From the NCBI RefSeq assembly GCF_021646545.1, contig NZ_JAKIRP010000014.1:62001-126000 (forward strand): a stretch of 64,000 nt of DNA, given 5' to 3'. Position 1 is the first letter of the stretch. Every line of letters starts with the position of its first letter. This stretch comes from Chitinophaga filiformis. GTDB lineage: Bacteria; Bacteroidota; Bacteroidia; Chitinophagales; Chitinophagaceae. The notes below the pieces were generated by a model. That model worked only from the letters and a program-made list of their open reading frames with translations, was not told where the DNA came from and searched no databases. The position numbers and the translations under genes are program-made. Below, in pieces: positions 1 through 7,991 of this stretch.

Positions 1-1515
1 AGGCGAGTGACCAGGATTCACCACCAGGTATCCCCGTTTGGGATCTGCTACAAGATCATCTACGAAAAACAGTGCTGCACCTTTAATAGCGGGGTATACA
101 TCGGCGAGATAACGTTTATCACCATTGTAGAGGTAACGCTCCCAGAGGTGCTGGGCCAGCCAGGCGCCCCCCATGCTCCAGATCCCCCAGTTGATCTTAT
201 CCACAGGGCCTGTAATACGCCAGAGGTCCGTATTATGATGGGCAACCCATCCCCTGGCGCCATACATCGTGCGTGCAGTGCCCTGTCCTGTTACAGACAG
301 TTCTTTGACCATCTGTATCAGTGGTTCATGCATTTCCGGCAGATTGTCCTTTTCTGCCGGCCAGTAGTTCATTTCTGTATTGATGTTGATAGTGTATTTG
401 CTATCCCATGGCGGCCTCATTTCTGCGTTCCAGATACCCTGCAAATTAGCGGGTTGTCCGCCCGGCTGAGAACAGGATATCAGCAGGTAACGGCCAAACT
501 GGAAATAGAGCGACACGAACTGTGGATCAAATGTCTTTGAGAAGTTGGCCAGTCGCAGGTCAGTAGGCTCTTTTGCCGCATCAGAAGTACCGAGGTCTAT
601 CTTTACACGGTTGAAATAACGTTGATAAGCAGCTGTATGCTCCTTCAGTAATGTAACATAAGGCTTCTTCACCGCAGCATTCAGATAAGCAGTTGCCCGC
701 TTTACCTCATCAGCGCTAAGGTCCTGATAGTTCACATAATTGGTAGCCATGGAAATAAAGATCAACGCACTGCTGGCGTTCTTTACCGTGATGGCTGTAT
801 CTCCGGTGGTCACGCTGCCGCCTGTGGCGATTATCTTTGCAATACCGTTGAACTTCACCTTTCCTTCCACGGTCTCGTGACTACCTGTCATACCGTTCAC
901 CGTAAGATCGTTCCCTGTTGCTTTTACAACAGCATTCTTTTGTGGAGTGGTCAGATAAGCAGCGAAACCCAATGTACCTGGTTTGCTGCTGCTCAGCCGT
1001 ACGATGATGGTCTGTGCCGGCACTGAAGCAAATACCTCCCGCGTATATTGCACACCATTTACTGTATAGGTAGTTTTTGCGATCGCTTCTTCAATATCCA
1101 GTTCCCGGTAATAATCCTGGTACTGCTCATGGCCAGGAAAGGCCAGATGCAGGCTACCTACGGGCTGGAACATTTGTCCATTAGATGTTTTGGTCTCGAC
1201 CTTCTCCGCCGCCAGATCCTGGGCTTCCTTCTGTTTACCTTCGAAGATCAGCTGCCTGATCCTGGGCAGGGCTTCCAGCGCTTCAGGATTGTCATTACGG
1301 TTAGGACTACCTGTCCAGACGGTGCCTTCATTCAGTTGAATGACCTCTTCCGCGGGGTTCCCGAATACCATTCCTCCAAGGCGGCCATTCCCTACGGGAA
1401 GCGCAGCCGTCCATATATCGCCGGCCGGTTGCCGGTACCACAATTTCAATGATTGCTGAGCATAGGACAAAAGTGGTAAGATGCCTCCTAGTACAAGCAG
1501 GGTTATTTTTTTCAT
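1..1515 (-). CDS. GH95 alpha-L-fucosidase-like glycosidase (3' part cut by window edge)
   Basis: The reading frame starts at 1515 and stays open to base 1 (505 codons), so the C-terminal part lies outside the window. An N-terminal signal peptide of about 20 residues (MKKITLLVLGG...LSYAQ) predicts export. The mature part begins with the GH95 N-terminal domain pattern (LWYRQPAGDIW, ALPVGNGRLGGMVFG, LNEGTVWTG). Near residues 375-385 is ININTEMNYW, the Asn-rich active-site motif that in GH95 fucosidases helps position the catalytic water. GAWLAQHLWERY follows and matches the segment expected to carry the catalytic acid. The likely reaction is removal of alpha-L-fucose or alpha-L-galactose from glycans in the periplasm. 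GH39 lies upstream on the same strand after about 205 bp, so the two may serve one glycan. Family is confident; substrate is not. Confidence 0.93.
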   Translation of the reverse strand, partial: MKKITLLVLGGILPLLSYAQQSLKLWYRQPAGDIWTAALPVGNGRLGGMVFGNPAEEVIQLNEGTVWTGSPNRNDNPEALEALPRIRQLIFEGKQKEAQDLAAEKVETKTSNGQMFQPVGSLHLAFPGHEQYQDYYRELDIEEAIAKTTYTVNGVQYTREVFASVPAQTIIVRLSSSKPGTLGFAAYLTTPQKNAVVKATGNDLTVNGMTGSHETVEGKVKFNGIAKIIATGGSVTTGDTAITVKNASSALIFISMATNYVNYQDLSADEVKRATAYLNAAVKKPYVTLLKEHTAAYQRYFNRVKIDLGTSDAAKEPTDLRLANFSKTFDPQFVSLYFQFGRYLLISCSQPGGQPANLQGIWNAEMRPPWDSKYTININTEMNYWPAEKDNLPEMHEPLIQMVKELSVTGQGTARTMYGARGWVAHHNTDLWRITGPVDKINWGIWSMGGAWLAQHLWERYLYNGDKRYLADVYPAIKGAALFFVDDLVADPKRGYLVVNPGHSP

Positions 1516-1720
1516 AACTGGATAATGTGTTAGACCTATAATAGATCAGCCATGTCTGCAGACAGTCCATAGCTGGGGAAAGCAAATTACAAATGATGAT
1601 CTATGAATGCAAACCGTCTGTAATAATAACTGTAGTATTAACACATAAAAATGGGGTACTGCATATCTGTCAGTGGGTTACGCACTTTCATCTTGTACTG
1701 GCAACTCATCAGTAAACTAA

Positions 1721-3370
1721 TTAAACCGTTTCATCGATCAGCATTACATCCCATGGCTGTAACGTTTTGCTGATCAGCAGCACGCCCACATTGCTGGACA
1801 GCACCTGTTCTTCCTTCACCGCCATCGCCATCTGCTGCATCGTTTTCAGCTGATCTCCTGCCAGCGAATCCGGATTACCGGCCTGCTTCCAGGCATACAA
1901 TGCATTGCCGTTTTCCTTGTCCAGTATTTCCACATTGAAACGGGCATCTTTATTTGTATTCATGAGCTTAAACGTGAAGTTGCGCGGCTCTCCCTGTTTA
2001 AGGGTACTATCCACTGTATCAGCAGCGCCGAAAGGCGGAGCCGTTTTCACTGCTGTCGGATAGTTATACACCAATGTTGTCAGCTTTTGTGTACTCTTAT
2101 GGCGAGTTACGACAATCCCGTCTTTGTTGTAGAGCAGCTCATCTCCCAGGGCATGCAGCATCCTGTAAGCATGGAAAGATGGTTTGGCAATCCCCTGATG
2201 GTTTAGCAATCCGAATCCACCCGAGAATCCCTGTCCGCCGATACCTTCTTCCCCGCAATCTGTAAACGACCAGTAGGACAGTGAGTCAGCCAGACCTATA
2301 CTATCAACATTCGCCTTTACGATGAACGCAGCAGGCGGCAATGCGTCATGCATAGCATCCCTGCCGGAAGAACTGGTGCCCCATTCTGTCAGATGGATCT
2401 CGGCCTTTGGAAAGGCGCTTTTATCCACCACAGCTCTCAGCCATTGCAGATCTTTCAATGTCGCATCTGAACTGCGCGTGCGGCCTTTGCTGTTATTGTA
2501 AGGGAAATCGGTAGGATATGGATGTGTGGAAATAAAGTCTACAGGCGCCTGTTCGCGTTTGCAGTAATCCAGGAAATCCTGGATCCAGACGCCTTTCCAT
2601 TGCAGGCTGTCCAAATCTTCCGTACCACCTGTCAGTATTTTTGATTTATCTTCTGTTTCACCGTCAAAGCGGCCATCCCCCACGAAATTGCTGGTTGCAG
2701 GCCCTCCCACTTTCAGCTCTGGCGATACTGCCTTAATGGCCTGTGCAGTGGCTTTGTACATAGCGAAATACTGGCTTTTGCTGCCATCCCACATGGCTTT
2801 CTGATTAGGCTCATTCCACACTTCAAAATACCAGGTGCTGACTTCCCGCTGACCAAACTTCTCTATACAATGTTTTGTGAAATTGGTAACCAGTTGCGCC
2901 CATTTAGAAAAATCAGCCGGGGGCGATACATTAGCTTTCCACCAGAAAGCTGTACTTGTTCCACCAGCTATTTCCCGCGGAAAGAAGCTCAGTTCCACAA
3001 AAGGTTTCATGCCTGTTTTCAGGATGCGGTTAATAAGGTCATCCACTCTCAACCAGTTGTACACACCACCCTGGTATACAGACATATCATCGTGAAAGAT
3101 CCCATGAAAGCGACAATATTCAAAGCCACAGTGTTTTTTTGTGAATTGCAGTTGCTCCAGCCAGGGAGACCCGGGGCGGAATGCTTCACCGGCCCTGCCA
3201 GCGCCTATGCATTTACTCCAGAAGTGAGAAAAAGTACGTCCCTGAATTTTAGTGTCAATTAACAACGGCTGTTGCTCTTCCCAGAAGGAGCGGCCCGAAA
3301 CAAGGCCTGGTAACAATGCACTGCCGGCAGCTGTAACAATTGCCTGCTTCAAAAAATTACGTCTTTCCAT
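1721..3370 (-). CDS. GH39 beta-xylosidase-like glycoside hydrolase
   Basis: A 549-residue protein with a Tat-like N-terminus (MERRNFLKQAIVTAAGSALLPG), so it is probably exported folded. The (beta/alpha)8 domain carries WYFEVWNEPNQ with the predicted acid/base Glu187, and IHLTEWGTSSSG with the predicted nucleophile Glu329. Both motifs and their spacing fit GH39, whose members release xylose or related sugars from the non-reducing end. A C-terminal beta region (from about residue 400) is also normal for the family. GH95 lies downstream on the same strand. A LacI-type palindrome overlapping a possible promoter lies about 175 bp upstream (separate entry), suggesting sugar-responsive control. The exact substrate (xylan side chain, alpha-L-iduronide, other) cannot be read from the sequence. 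Confidence 0.9.
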   Translation of the reverse strand: MERRNFLKQAIVTAAGSALLPGLVSGRSFWEEQQPLLIDTKIQGRTFSHFWSKCIGAGRAGEAFRPGSPWLEQLQFTKKHCGFEYCRFHGIFHDDMSVYQGGVYNWLRVDDLINRILKTGMKPFVELSFFPREIAGGTSTAFWWKANVSPPADFSKWAQLVTNFTKHCIEKFGQREVSTWYFEVWNEPNQKAMWDGSKSQYFAMYKATAQAIKAVSPELKVGGPATSNFVGDGRFDGETEDKSKILTGGTEDLDSLQWKGVWIQDFLDYCKREQAPVDFISTHPYPTDFPYNNSKGRTRSSDATLKDLQWLRAVVDKSAFPKAEIHLTEWGTSSSGRDAMHDALPPAAFIVKANVDSIGLADSLSYWSFTDCGEEGIGGQGFSGGFGLLNHQGIAKPSFHAYRMLHALGDELLYNKDGIVVTRHKSTQKLTTLVYNYPTAVKTAPPFGAADTVDSTLKQGEPRNFTFKLMNTNKDARFNVEILDKENGNALYAWKQAGNPDSLAGDQLKTMQQMAMAVKEEQVLSSNVGVLLISKTLQPWDVMLIDETV

Positions 3371-3519
3371 GAGGTAAGGGTTATTTAAAAATATCTGGCT
3401 ATTCCCCTGAAACCGGCCACTTGTTTTTCATATCGTGCCACTGCTCACTTTAATTTTCCGGGGATACAAGCCTTTTTTGATTGATAAAATTTGCTCTACT
3501 ATCAGACAACTATTGATTT

Positions 3520-3558
3520 ACAATGTACGGTATTTTATGAAATACGCAAACGTTTGCG
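3520..3558 (-). promoter_or_regulatory. LacI-type operator overlapping a candidate promoter of the GH39 gene
   Basis: Bases 3545-3558 are a perfect 14-bp palindrome, CGCAAACGTTTGCG, close to operators of the LacI/PurR family. Read on the minus strand, its second half supplies TTTG (3550-3547). Exactly 19 bases later comes TACATTGT (3527-3520), one T short of the Bacteroidota -7 element TAnnTTTG. The operator would therefore cover the -33 element, an arrangement expected for repression. No LacI-family gene is in the window. Confidence 0.6.
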
Positions 3559-3638
3559 CAATCCATTGACTACAATACACATATGTACAAATTACTCTAT
3601 GTTTCCGATAAATGCAAATAAAGGGGGAGGGATTATTT

Positions 3639-3941
3639 TCAGGACGTAAATGGAACAGCATGAATAACTTGGCTTATTTCAGCCCTTATTGCAGGGTCAT
3701 TCGCCAGTATAGCACACAACTCTGCGTCTGATGATATTGATAATGAGACAAATAAGCATTCTTCGTGTATCTGCTGGCCGGTTTGCAACACTTTTCCCTG
3801 CTGTTGCAGCTGATGGTAAAATTCCTTTTGCGCCGCCAGACATGCCTTTCTGTCCTCCCGCGGCCAGTTTCTTCCCTTAGCGAAGAAAAGCAATACTCCA
3901 TGTGGCTGTCCGTAGTTCATAAATACTTTATTTTTGCGCAA
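3639..3941 (-). CDS. Small YciI-like protein (tentative)
   Basis: A 100-residue cytoplasmic protein with no signal peptide or membrane segment. The pattern of a short beta strand (YGQPHGVLLFFAKG), a long amphipathic helix (REDRKACLAAQKEFYHQLQQQGKV), another strand (LFVSLSI) and a C-terminal 'DPAIRAEISQVIHAVPF' segment resembles the YciI/YCII ferredoxin-like family. Sequence identity to known members cannot be judged here. An alternative start is Met8 (MNYGQ). It is transcribed divergently from the AraC regulator at 4021, only 79 bp away, so that regulator may control it. Function unknown. Confidence 0.6.
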   Translation of the reverse strand: MRKNKVFMNYGQPHGVLLFFAKGRNWPREDRKACLAAQKEFYHQLQQQGKVLQTGQQIHEECLFVSLSISSDAELCAILANDPAIRAEISQVIHAVPFTS

Positions 3942-4020
3942 AGTTCTGCATCGGTATATTCACCCTGTTAACGCAAACGGGACTTTTATAGCCGCAAACA
4001 GTGCCAAACCTGCTTTTCTT

Positions 4021-4956
4021 ATGAACATCATACAGCCATTATATCCTGCCCCTCAGATAGAAGAAACCAGCCGCCTGTATACCAGGGAACAAACAGCGGG
4101 GCCGGAAATCAGCTACAGGGAGATCAGCATGGGAAATACCCGTATGTTGTGGTATTCGTATATGGCTGACAAAGAGTATCATATGCCTATGCAGCTGCAG
4201 GGAGAAAGAGTGGAGATGCATTTTAAACTGCGTGGCAGATCAGGTGTGTCATACGAAGGAGAACACTTCGTGATGCACAGCAATGAACAAAGCCTTTTTT
4301 ATCAGCATGACCTCGAAGGTGAATACACGCTGTTTCCCGGCGAAAAAAGCTCCTTTTTTGAAGTAGAGTTCTCGCGCCCTGTATTTGAATCGCTGGTAAC
4401 AGAGGATTGCCCTTTTCTGCAACAATTCTCGCAACAATTGCAAACGGCCCGCCATCACCTGTGGCCGGGACACACTATGTCCATCACTCCACAGATGCAT
4501 ATGATCATCACGGAGATGGGCAATACAACTTACACAGGACAAATGAAACGCCTGTTCCTGGAAGCCAAACTTATAGAACTGTTCCTGCTACAAGCCAGTG
4601 GGTTTGACCAATATACGCCGCAAACTGCCGACCTCCGGCCTGCCGACATAGAGCGCCTGCATGCAGCCAGGCATTACCTGGAACAGCACTTTATGGATGA
4701 TTGTTCGATCATATCGCTGGCCAGCCAGGTGGGTATCAACCAGAAGAAGCTGAAACAGGGCTTCAAAGCACTGTTTGGATATACCGTTTTCGGCTACCTC
4801 AGTCATATAAGGATGGAAAAAGCCAGGCAACTGCTGCTCGATGAAAAGAAGACAGTGGGAGAAGTGTCAGAACTTGTCGGTTATCAACATCCGCAGCATT
4901 TTGCTGCAGCATTTAAAAAGAAGTACAATATTCTACCAGGCAGTCTTAAAAATTAA
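4021..4956 (+). CDS. AraC/PchR-type transcriptional regulator
   Basis: The C-terminal 100 residues form a typical AraC double helix-turn-helix domain: DCSIISLASQVGINQKKLKQ as the first HTH and KTVGEVSELVGYQHPQHFAA with FKKKYNILPGSLK as the second. The N-terminal 200 residues are a divergent sensor region like that of PchR-type regulators. The frame is open back to 3934, but the start at 4021 (MNIIQPLYP) is preferred because the upstream residues look like translated non-coding DNA and would run into the divergent gene's promoter. The YciI-like neighbour is a plausible target. PchR relatives often sense iron chelators, but no ligand can be inferred. Confidence 0.88.
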   Translation: MNIIQPLYPAPQIEETSRLYTREQTAGPEISYREISMGNTRMLWYSYMADKEYHMPMQLQGERVEMHFKLRGRSGVSYEGEHFVMHSNEQSLFYQHDLEGEYTLFPGEKSSFFEVEFSRPVFESLVTEDCPFLQQFSQQLQTARHHLWPGHTMSITPQMHMIITEMGNTTYTGQMKRLFLEAKLIELFLLQASGFDQYTPQTADLRPADIERLHAARHYLEQHFMDDCSIISLASQVGINQKKLKQGFKALFGYTVFGYLSHIRMEKARQLLLDEKKTVGEVSELVGYQHPQHFAAAFKKKYNILPGSLKN

Positions 4957-5053
4957 AAGTCCTCTTTCATTTCTTGCTTACAAGAATGCTCTCCAATGGA
5001 GGTGGTTCAGACTGCGCATGCATTATTACAGGTCCAACTTAAAGGCATAGATG

Positions 5054-5092
5054 CGTTGGGGATGCGTCGTGTATACGTCGGGTATACGTCGG
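5054..5092. repeat. 11-bp tandem repeat block A (GTATACGTCGG type)
   Basis: CGT occurs at 5054, 5065, 5076 and 5087, exactly 11 bp apart. The last two units, GTATACGTCGG at 5071 and 5082, are identical, and the earlier two are degenerate. Read on the minus strand the phase word is CGACG, as in the block at 62203. Confidence 0.85.
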
Positions 5093-5138
5093 GTTTAAAG
5101 CGTATTTCCAACAAAGGAACAGCCTGGTATATGATCCG

Positions 5139-5175
5139 AGAGAACAAGCAGAGACACAAAACTACTAGTGAAGAG
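5139..5175. repeat. 11-bp phased repeat block B (AGAG type)
   Basis: AGAG occurs at 5139, 5150 and 5172, that is at multiples of 11 bp, with the 5161 position degenerate. The first unit, AGAGAACAAGC, is the same 11-mer that begins the block at 5699. Confidence 0.6.
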
Positions 5176-5209
5176 ATTCCGGCAACAAACCGGGCAACAA
5201 AACGTCAAT

Positions 5210-5290
5210 CGGCTCCGCTAGGAGCCGCGGTGTTTGTAGCGCGGGGTTTCAACCCCGGGAACGCATAACGGATTCATTCGCTAATTCGGC
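5210..5290. repeat. Long interspersed repeat, copy 1 (two hairpins)
   Basis: It begins with hairpin CGGCTCC-gcta-GGAGCCG (5210-5227). Then comes TGTTTGTAGCGCGGGG with its palindrome CGGGGTTTCAACCCCG, and a tail GGAACGCATAACGG through CTAATTCG. Copy 2 at 5397 is nearly identical and in the same orientation, but its first stem has changed sequence while keeping pairing. This is a REP-like or small non-autonomous element by appearance; no coding capacity. Confidence 0.8.
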
Positions 5291-5306
5291 CCGACACGGT
5301 GGACAG

Positions 5307-5340
5307 TGTGTTTGTAGCACGAGGTGTTTATAACCTCAGG
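5307..5340. repeat. Degenerate third copy of the TGTTTGTAGC repeat
   Basis: TGTTTGTAGC at 5309 is followed by a changed palindrome, GAGGT...ACCTC, in place of GGGGTT...AACCCC. The stem still pairs, so the structure seems more conserved than the sequence. The flanking hairpin and tail of copies 1 and 2 are missing. Confidence 0.65.
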
Positions 5341-5396
5341 ATATCCCCCGTAAAACGCCGGCATTTACAACAAACCTCATTGAACAAAACACAATA

Positions 5397-5482
5397 GGAC
5401 TCCGCTAGGAGTCCAGTGTTTGTAGCGCGGGGTTTCAACCCCGGGGAACCGGGAACGCATAACGGATTCATTCGCTAATTCG
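5397..5482. repeat. Long interspersed repeat, copy 2 (two hairpins)
   Basis: The first hairpin is GGACTCC-gcta-GGAGTCC (5397-5414). TGTTTGTAGC (5417) and the CGGGGTTTCAACCCCG palindrome follow, then the same tail as copy 1 after a small internal duplication (GGGGAACCGGGAAC). Compared with copy 1, both arms of the first stem changed together. Confidence 0.8.
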
Positions 5483-5573
5483 CCCCGCCACGGAGCCCCG
5501 TGTATTTGTCCCCCGGCAACCGATCCCGATCCCAACCCCCATCCCTGATATTATTTTAACCCAACCCCCTATT

Positions 5574-5642
5574 CGAACACTGTTCGAACTAGCAACGAAT
5601 TAGCAACGAATCTCCATCGAACTAATACCGGGGTTAATCCGG
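5574..5642. repeat. 11-bp phased repeat block C (CGA/CGG phase)
   Basis: CGA falls at 5574, 5585, 5596, 5607 and 5618, and CGG at 5629 and 5640: seven positions each exactly 11 bp apart. The clearest units are ACTAGCAACGA and ATTAGCAACGA. The core closely matches the reverse complement of the block at 62203 (ACTAGCGACGA). Confidence 0.85.
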
Positions 5643-5698
5643 TATAAAAAACTACCAGAGCAACTCAATACTAATATTATTTTAACTCAAAAGCCGGA

Positions 5699-5750
5699 AG
5701 AGAACAAGCAGAGAACTAGCAGAGAACTAGCAGAGAAGATGGTCAGAACA
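5699..5750. repeat. 11-bp tandem repeat block D (AGAGAACTAGC)
   Basis: AGAGAA starts at 5699, 5710, 5721 and 5732, with a degenerate fifth unit (TCAGAACAAGC) at 5743, all exactly 11 bp apart. Two central units, AGAGAACTAGC, are identical. The block ends about 30 bp before the convergent small membrane-protein gene. Confidence 0.88.
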
Positions 5751-5781
5751 AGCACTGACGTCAATATTGCATAAAAAACCA

Positions 5782-5976
5782 TCACGACGGCCTGTCCTTT
5801 GTACTCCTGATCAACCCAATACCCGCAAAAAAGAAAATGGCTCCCAATATGGAATAAATGAGAATTGCCTTAACGCTTCTGGTTGCGCCCGAAGTGTTCA
5901 TAAAGTTCAATGCTCCCAGTATCAGGCCGGCAATGCCCAGGAATGTCAGTATGATGCCGATAATCCGCTTTTCCAT
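5782..5976 (-). CDS. Small two-helix membrane protein
   Basis: The start at Met of MEKRIIGII gives 64 residues; an in-frame extension to 6024 is possible but adds unconvincing sequence. There are two hydrophobic segments, residues about 4-22 (IIGIILTFLGIAGLILGAL) and about 35-56 (ILIYSILGAIFFFAGIGLI), separated by a short polar loop with a TRS motif. It ends in a basic tail (RSTKDRPS). This pattern is common among small Bacteroidota inner-membrane proteins of unknown function. It is divergent from the ABC exporter at 6086, with 109 bp between starts. Confidence 0.65.
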   Translation of the reverse strand: MEKRIIGIILTFLGIAGLILGALNFMNTSGATRSVKAILIYSILGAIFFFAGIGLIRSTKDRPS

Positions 5977-6085
5977 AGCAAGTTTTACAATAGCTGATAC
6001 AAATTGCATGCCTTCCCGGCACACCTGCTTCCTGCCAAATAGACGTTTTACCCCCTGATGGTGTAATTTTTGTGCTCACCCCGGC

Positions 6086-7927
6086 ATGAAGATCTTCTGG
6101 AATTATATGCGCCCCCACCGCTGGATGATTGCCCTGTCCCTTTTACTGGCCGGCATTGGCCAGGTAGCCATGATGGTGGACCCCATGATCTTCGGAAAGA
6201 TCATAGACAAATACGCACTGCATCCCGGCAACAGAACTGAAAGCGAGCTGCTGAGAGGTGTGCTGTTCTGGCTACTGCTCGCTATTTCAGTCGCAATGGT
6301 GGCCCGGCTTTCCAGAGCGCTCCAGGACTTCGTCATGCGGCTTATTATACAACGCTTTGGCATGCAGGTGTTCAACGACGGATTGAAGCAAACGCTCCGC
6401 CTCTCCTTCCAGGAATTCGAAGAGCAGCGCAGTGGGGAAACAGTGGCGCTGCTGCAGAAAGTCCGTAACGATACCGAGCGTTTCTTCAATGCCTTCATCA
6501 ATATCCTCTTTTCTTCCCTTGTCGGAATAGGGTTCCTCATATGGTACGCTATTACGAAACACTGGGCGCTGGTACCTATCTTCTTTATTGGCGTGCTGGT
6601 GCTGGGAACGCTTACCGGCTTGCTGAGCAGAAAGATCAAGAAGATCCAGCGGGCCATCAACAAGGAAACACTGAAAATGTCGGGCTCCATTACAGAATCC
6701 CTCCGCAATATTGAACTGGTGAAAAGCCTGGGGCTCACTTTTCCTGAAATCCGCCGTCTGCGTAGCTTCACAAAGAATATCTATGACCTGGAAATGAAAA
6801 AGGTAAAGCAGGTCAGAATGCTGTCTTTCGTACAGGGCACTACCCTCAACCTCTTACGGCAATCCATACTTTTTATCCTGCTCTGGCTCATCTTCCGTAA
6901 AGTGCTCAGTCCGGGAGAACTGATCGCTATGCAGTTCATTGTAACGGCCATCTTTGGGCCTTTACAGGAACTGGGCAGCATCATCCTGGCGTACCGGGAA
7001 GCAGAAAGCTCATTACTGCTGTTTGACCAGCTGATGCATAAACCCGTGGAAGAGCGTCCCGCCAGTCCGGTAGAACTCGGCCCACTGGAAACGATCCGTT
7101 TTGCAGATATCGTCTTCCGCCATCAGACAGCTACCATAAATGCCCTTGATGGCATCAGTTTCAGCGCAACTAAAGGCGATACTATCGCCTTTGTAGGCCC
7201 TTCAGGCTCGGGCAAATCCACCCTGGTAAAACTGCTGCTGGGACTGTATCAACCTGTTTCCGGCGAGATCCTGTTCAATGATATCCCATCGGGCGACATC
7301 CGGTATAATCAGATGCGCCGGCAGATAGGGTTTGTATCGCAGGATACACAACTGTTTGCCGGTACTATCAAAGACAATCTCCTGTTTGTAAAACCCGATG
7401 CCACGGACGAAGAGATGCTGGCGGCCCTGCATAAAGCATCCTGTGCGCAATTGCTGGCCCGTTCGCCCCACGGACTGGATACTAAGCTGGGTGAAGGCGG
7501 TTTGAAGCTTTCCGGTGGAGAGAAACAGCGTGTCTCCATTGCCCGGGCACTGATACGCGATCCAAGACTGCTGATCTTCGATGAAGCTACGTCTGCACTG
7601 GACTCGCTGACTGAAGAGGCTATCACCGATACCGTTCGCAATATTTCCGCAAGAAGGGAACAACTCAATATACTCATCGCACACAGGTTGTCCACCATAA
7701 TGCACGCCGATACCATTTATGTGCTGGAAAAAGGCAGGATCGTGGAAACAGGGACACACCTGGAACTGCTGGAGCAGAAGGGGCTGTATTACGCGATGTG
7801 GCGTCAGCAGATAGGCGAACGCCGCAGCACATCGCCAGCTGTATCTGAAGACATTACCCAGATCGGCACATCCATATCGGGTCCTGCTTCACTGCCTGAT
7901 GCCAAGCCTGTTCCCGAGGTAGAATAA
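6086..7927 (+). CDS. ABC exporter, fused membrane and ATPase domains (MsbA/multidrug type)
   Basis: A 613-residue half-transporter that should work as a homodimer in the inner membrane. The N-terminal six-helix domain spans about residues 12-305. The ATPase has Walker A GPSGSGKST (371-379), Q-loop Gln419, signature LSGGEKQR (475-482), Walker B LLIFDE (495-500) with catalytic Glu500, and the switch His in LIAHRLST. The last 60 residues are a low-complexity Ser/Pro tail. Order and length match lipid- or drug-exporting type IV ABC proteins; the substrate is unknown. A near-match to the -7 element (TAATTTTTG, 6064-6072) lies 14 bp before the start codon. The next gene, ndh, is 64 bp downstream on the same strand. 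Confidence 0.92.
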   Translation: MKIFWNYMRPHRWMIALSLLLAGIGQVAMMVDPMIFGKIIDKYALHPGNRTESELLRGVLFWLLLAISVAMVARLSRALQDFVMRLIIQRFGMQVFNDGLKQTLRLSFQEFEEQRSGETVALLQKVRNDTERFFNAFINILFSSLVGIGFLIWYAITKHWALVPIFFIGVLVLGTLTGLLSRKIKKIQRAINKETLKMSGSITESLRNIELVKSLGLTFPEIRRLRSFTKNIYDLEMKKVKQVRMLSFVQGTTLNLLRQSILFILLWLIFRKVLSPGELIAMQFIVTAIFGPLQELGSIILAYREAESSLLLFDQLMHKPVEERPASPVELGPLETIRFADIVFRHQTATINALDGISFSATKGDTIAFVGPSGSGKSTLVKLLLGLYQPVSGEILFNDIPSGDIRYNQMRRQIGFVSQDTQLFAGTIKDNLLFVKPDATDEEMLAALHKASCAQLLARSPHGLDTKLGEGGLKLSGGEKQRVSIARALIRDPRLLIFDEATSALDSLTEEAITDTVRNISARREQLNILIAHRLSTIMHADTIYVLEKGRIVETGTHLELLEQKGLYYAMWRQQIGERRSTSPAVSEDITQIGTSISGPASLPDAKPVPEVE

Positions 7928-7991
7928 GACTGGCGCACACTGCGGGGGCATGGTTTTTGGGTCGCCTGTTGTACATATAAATCATTGTTTT

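Larger units (their letters stand above)
4957..5781. other. 825-bp intergenic region filled with several repeat families
   Basis: No convincing gene is visible between the AraC regulator and the small membrane protein. The region holds two long direct repeats with hairpins (5210-5290, 5397-5482), a degenerate third copy (5307-5340), and four blocks with an exact 11-bp period (5054-5092, 5139-5175, 5574-5642, 5699-5750). These are listed separately. Short open frames here are repeat translations without start context or protein-like composition. Confidence 0.75.

Noticed and set aside
1048..1585. Short frames on both strands near the left glycosidase
   Set aside because: They are shadows of the GH95 frame, which continues off the window edge.
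4996..5268. 90-codon plus-strand frame in the repeat region
   Set aside because: It is a translation of repeat units and REP-like sequence with no protein features.
5054..5757. Repeat-rich region considered as a CRISPR array
   Set aside because: Units are 11 bp without spacers, differ between blocks, and no cas gene is present.
6103..6771. 222-codon minus-strand frame
   Set aside because: It lies wholly inside the ABC exporter membrane domain on the other strand, with Ser/Arg-rich shadow composition and no domain.
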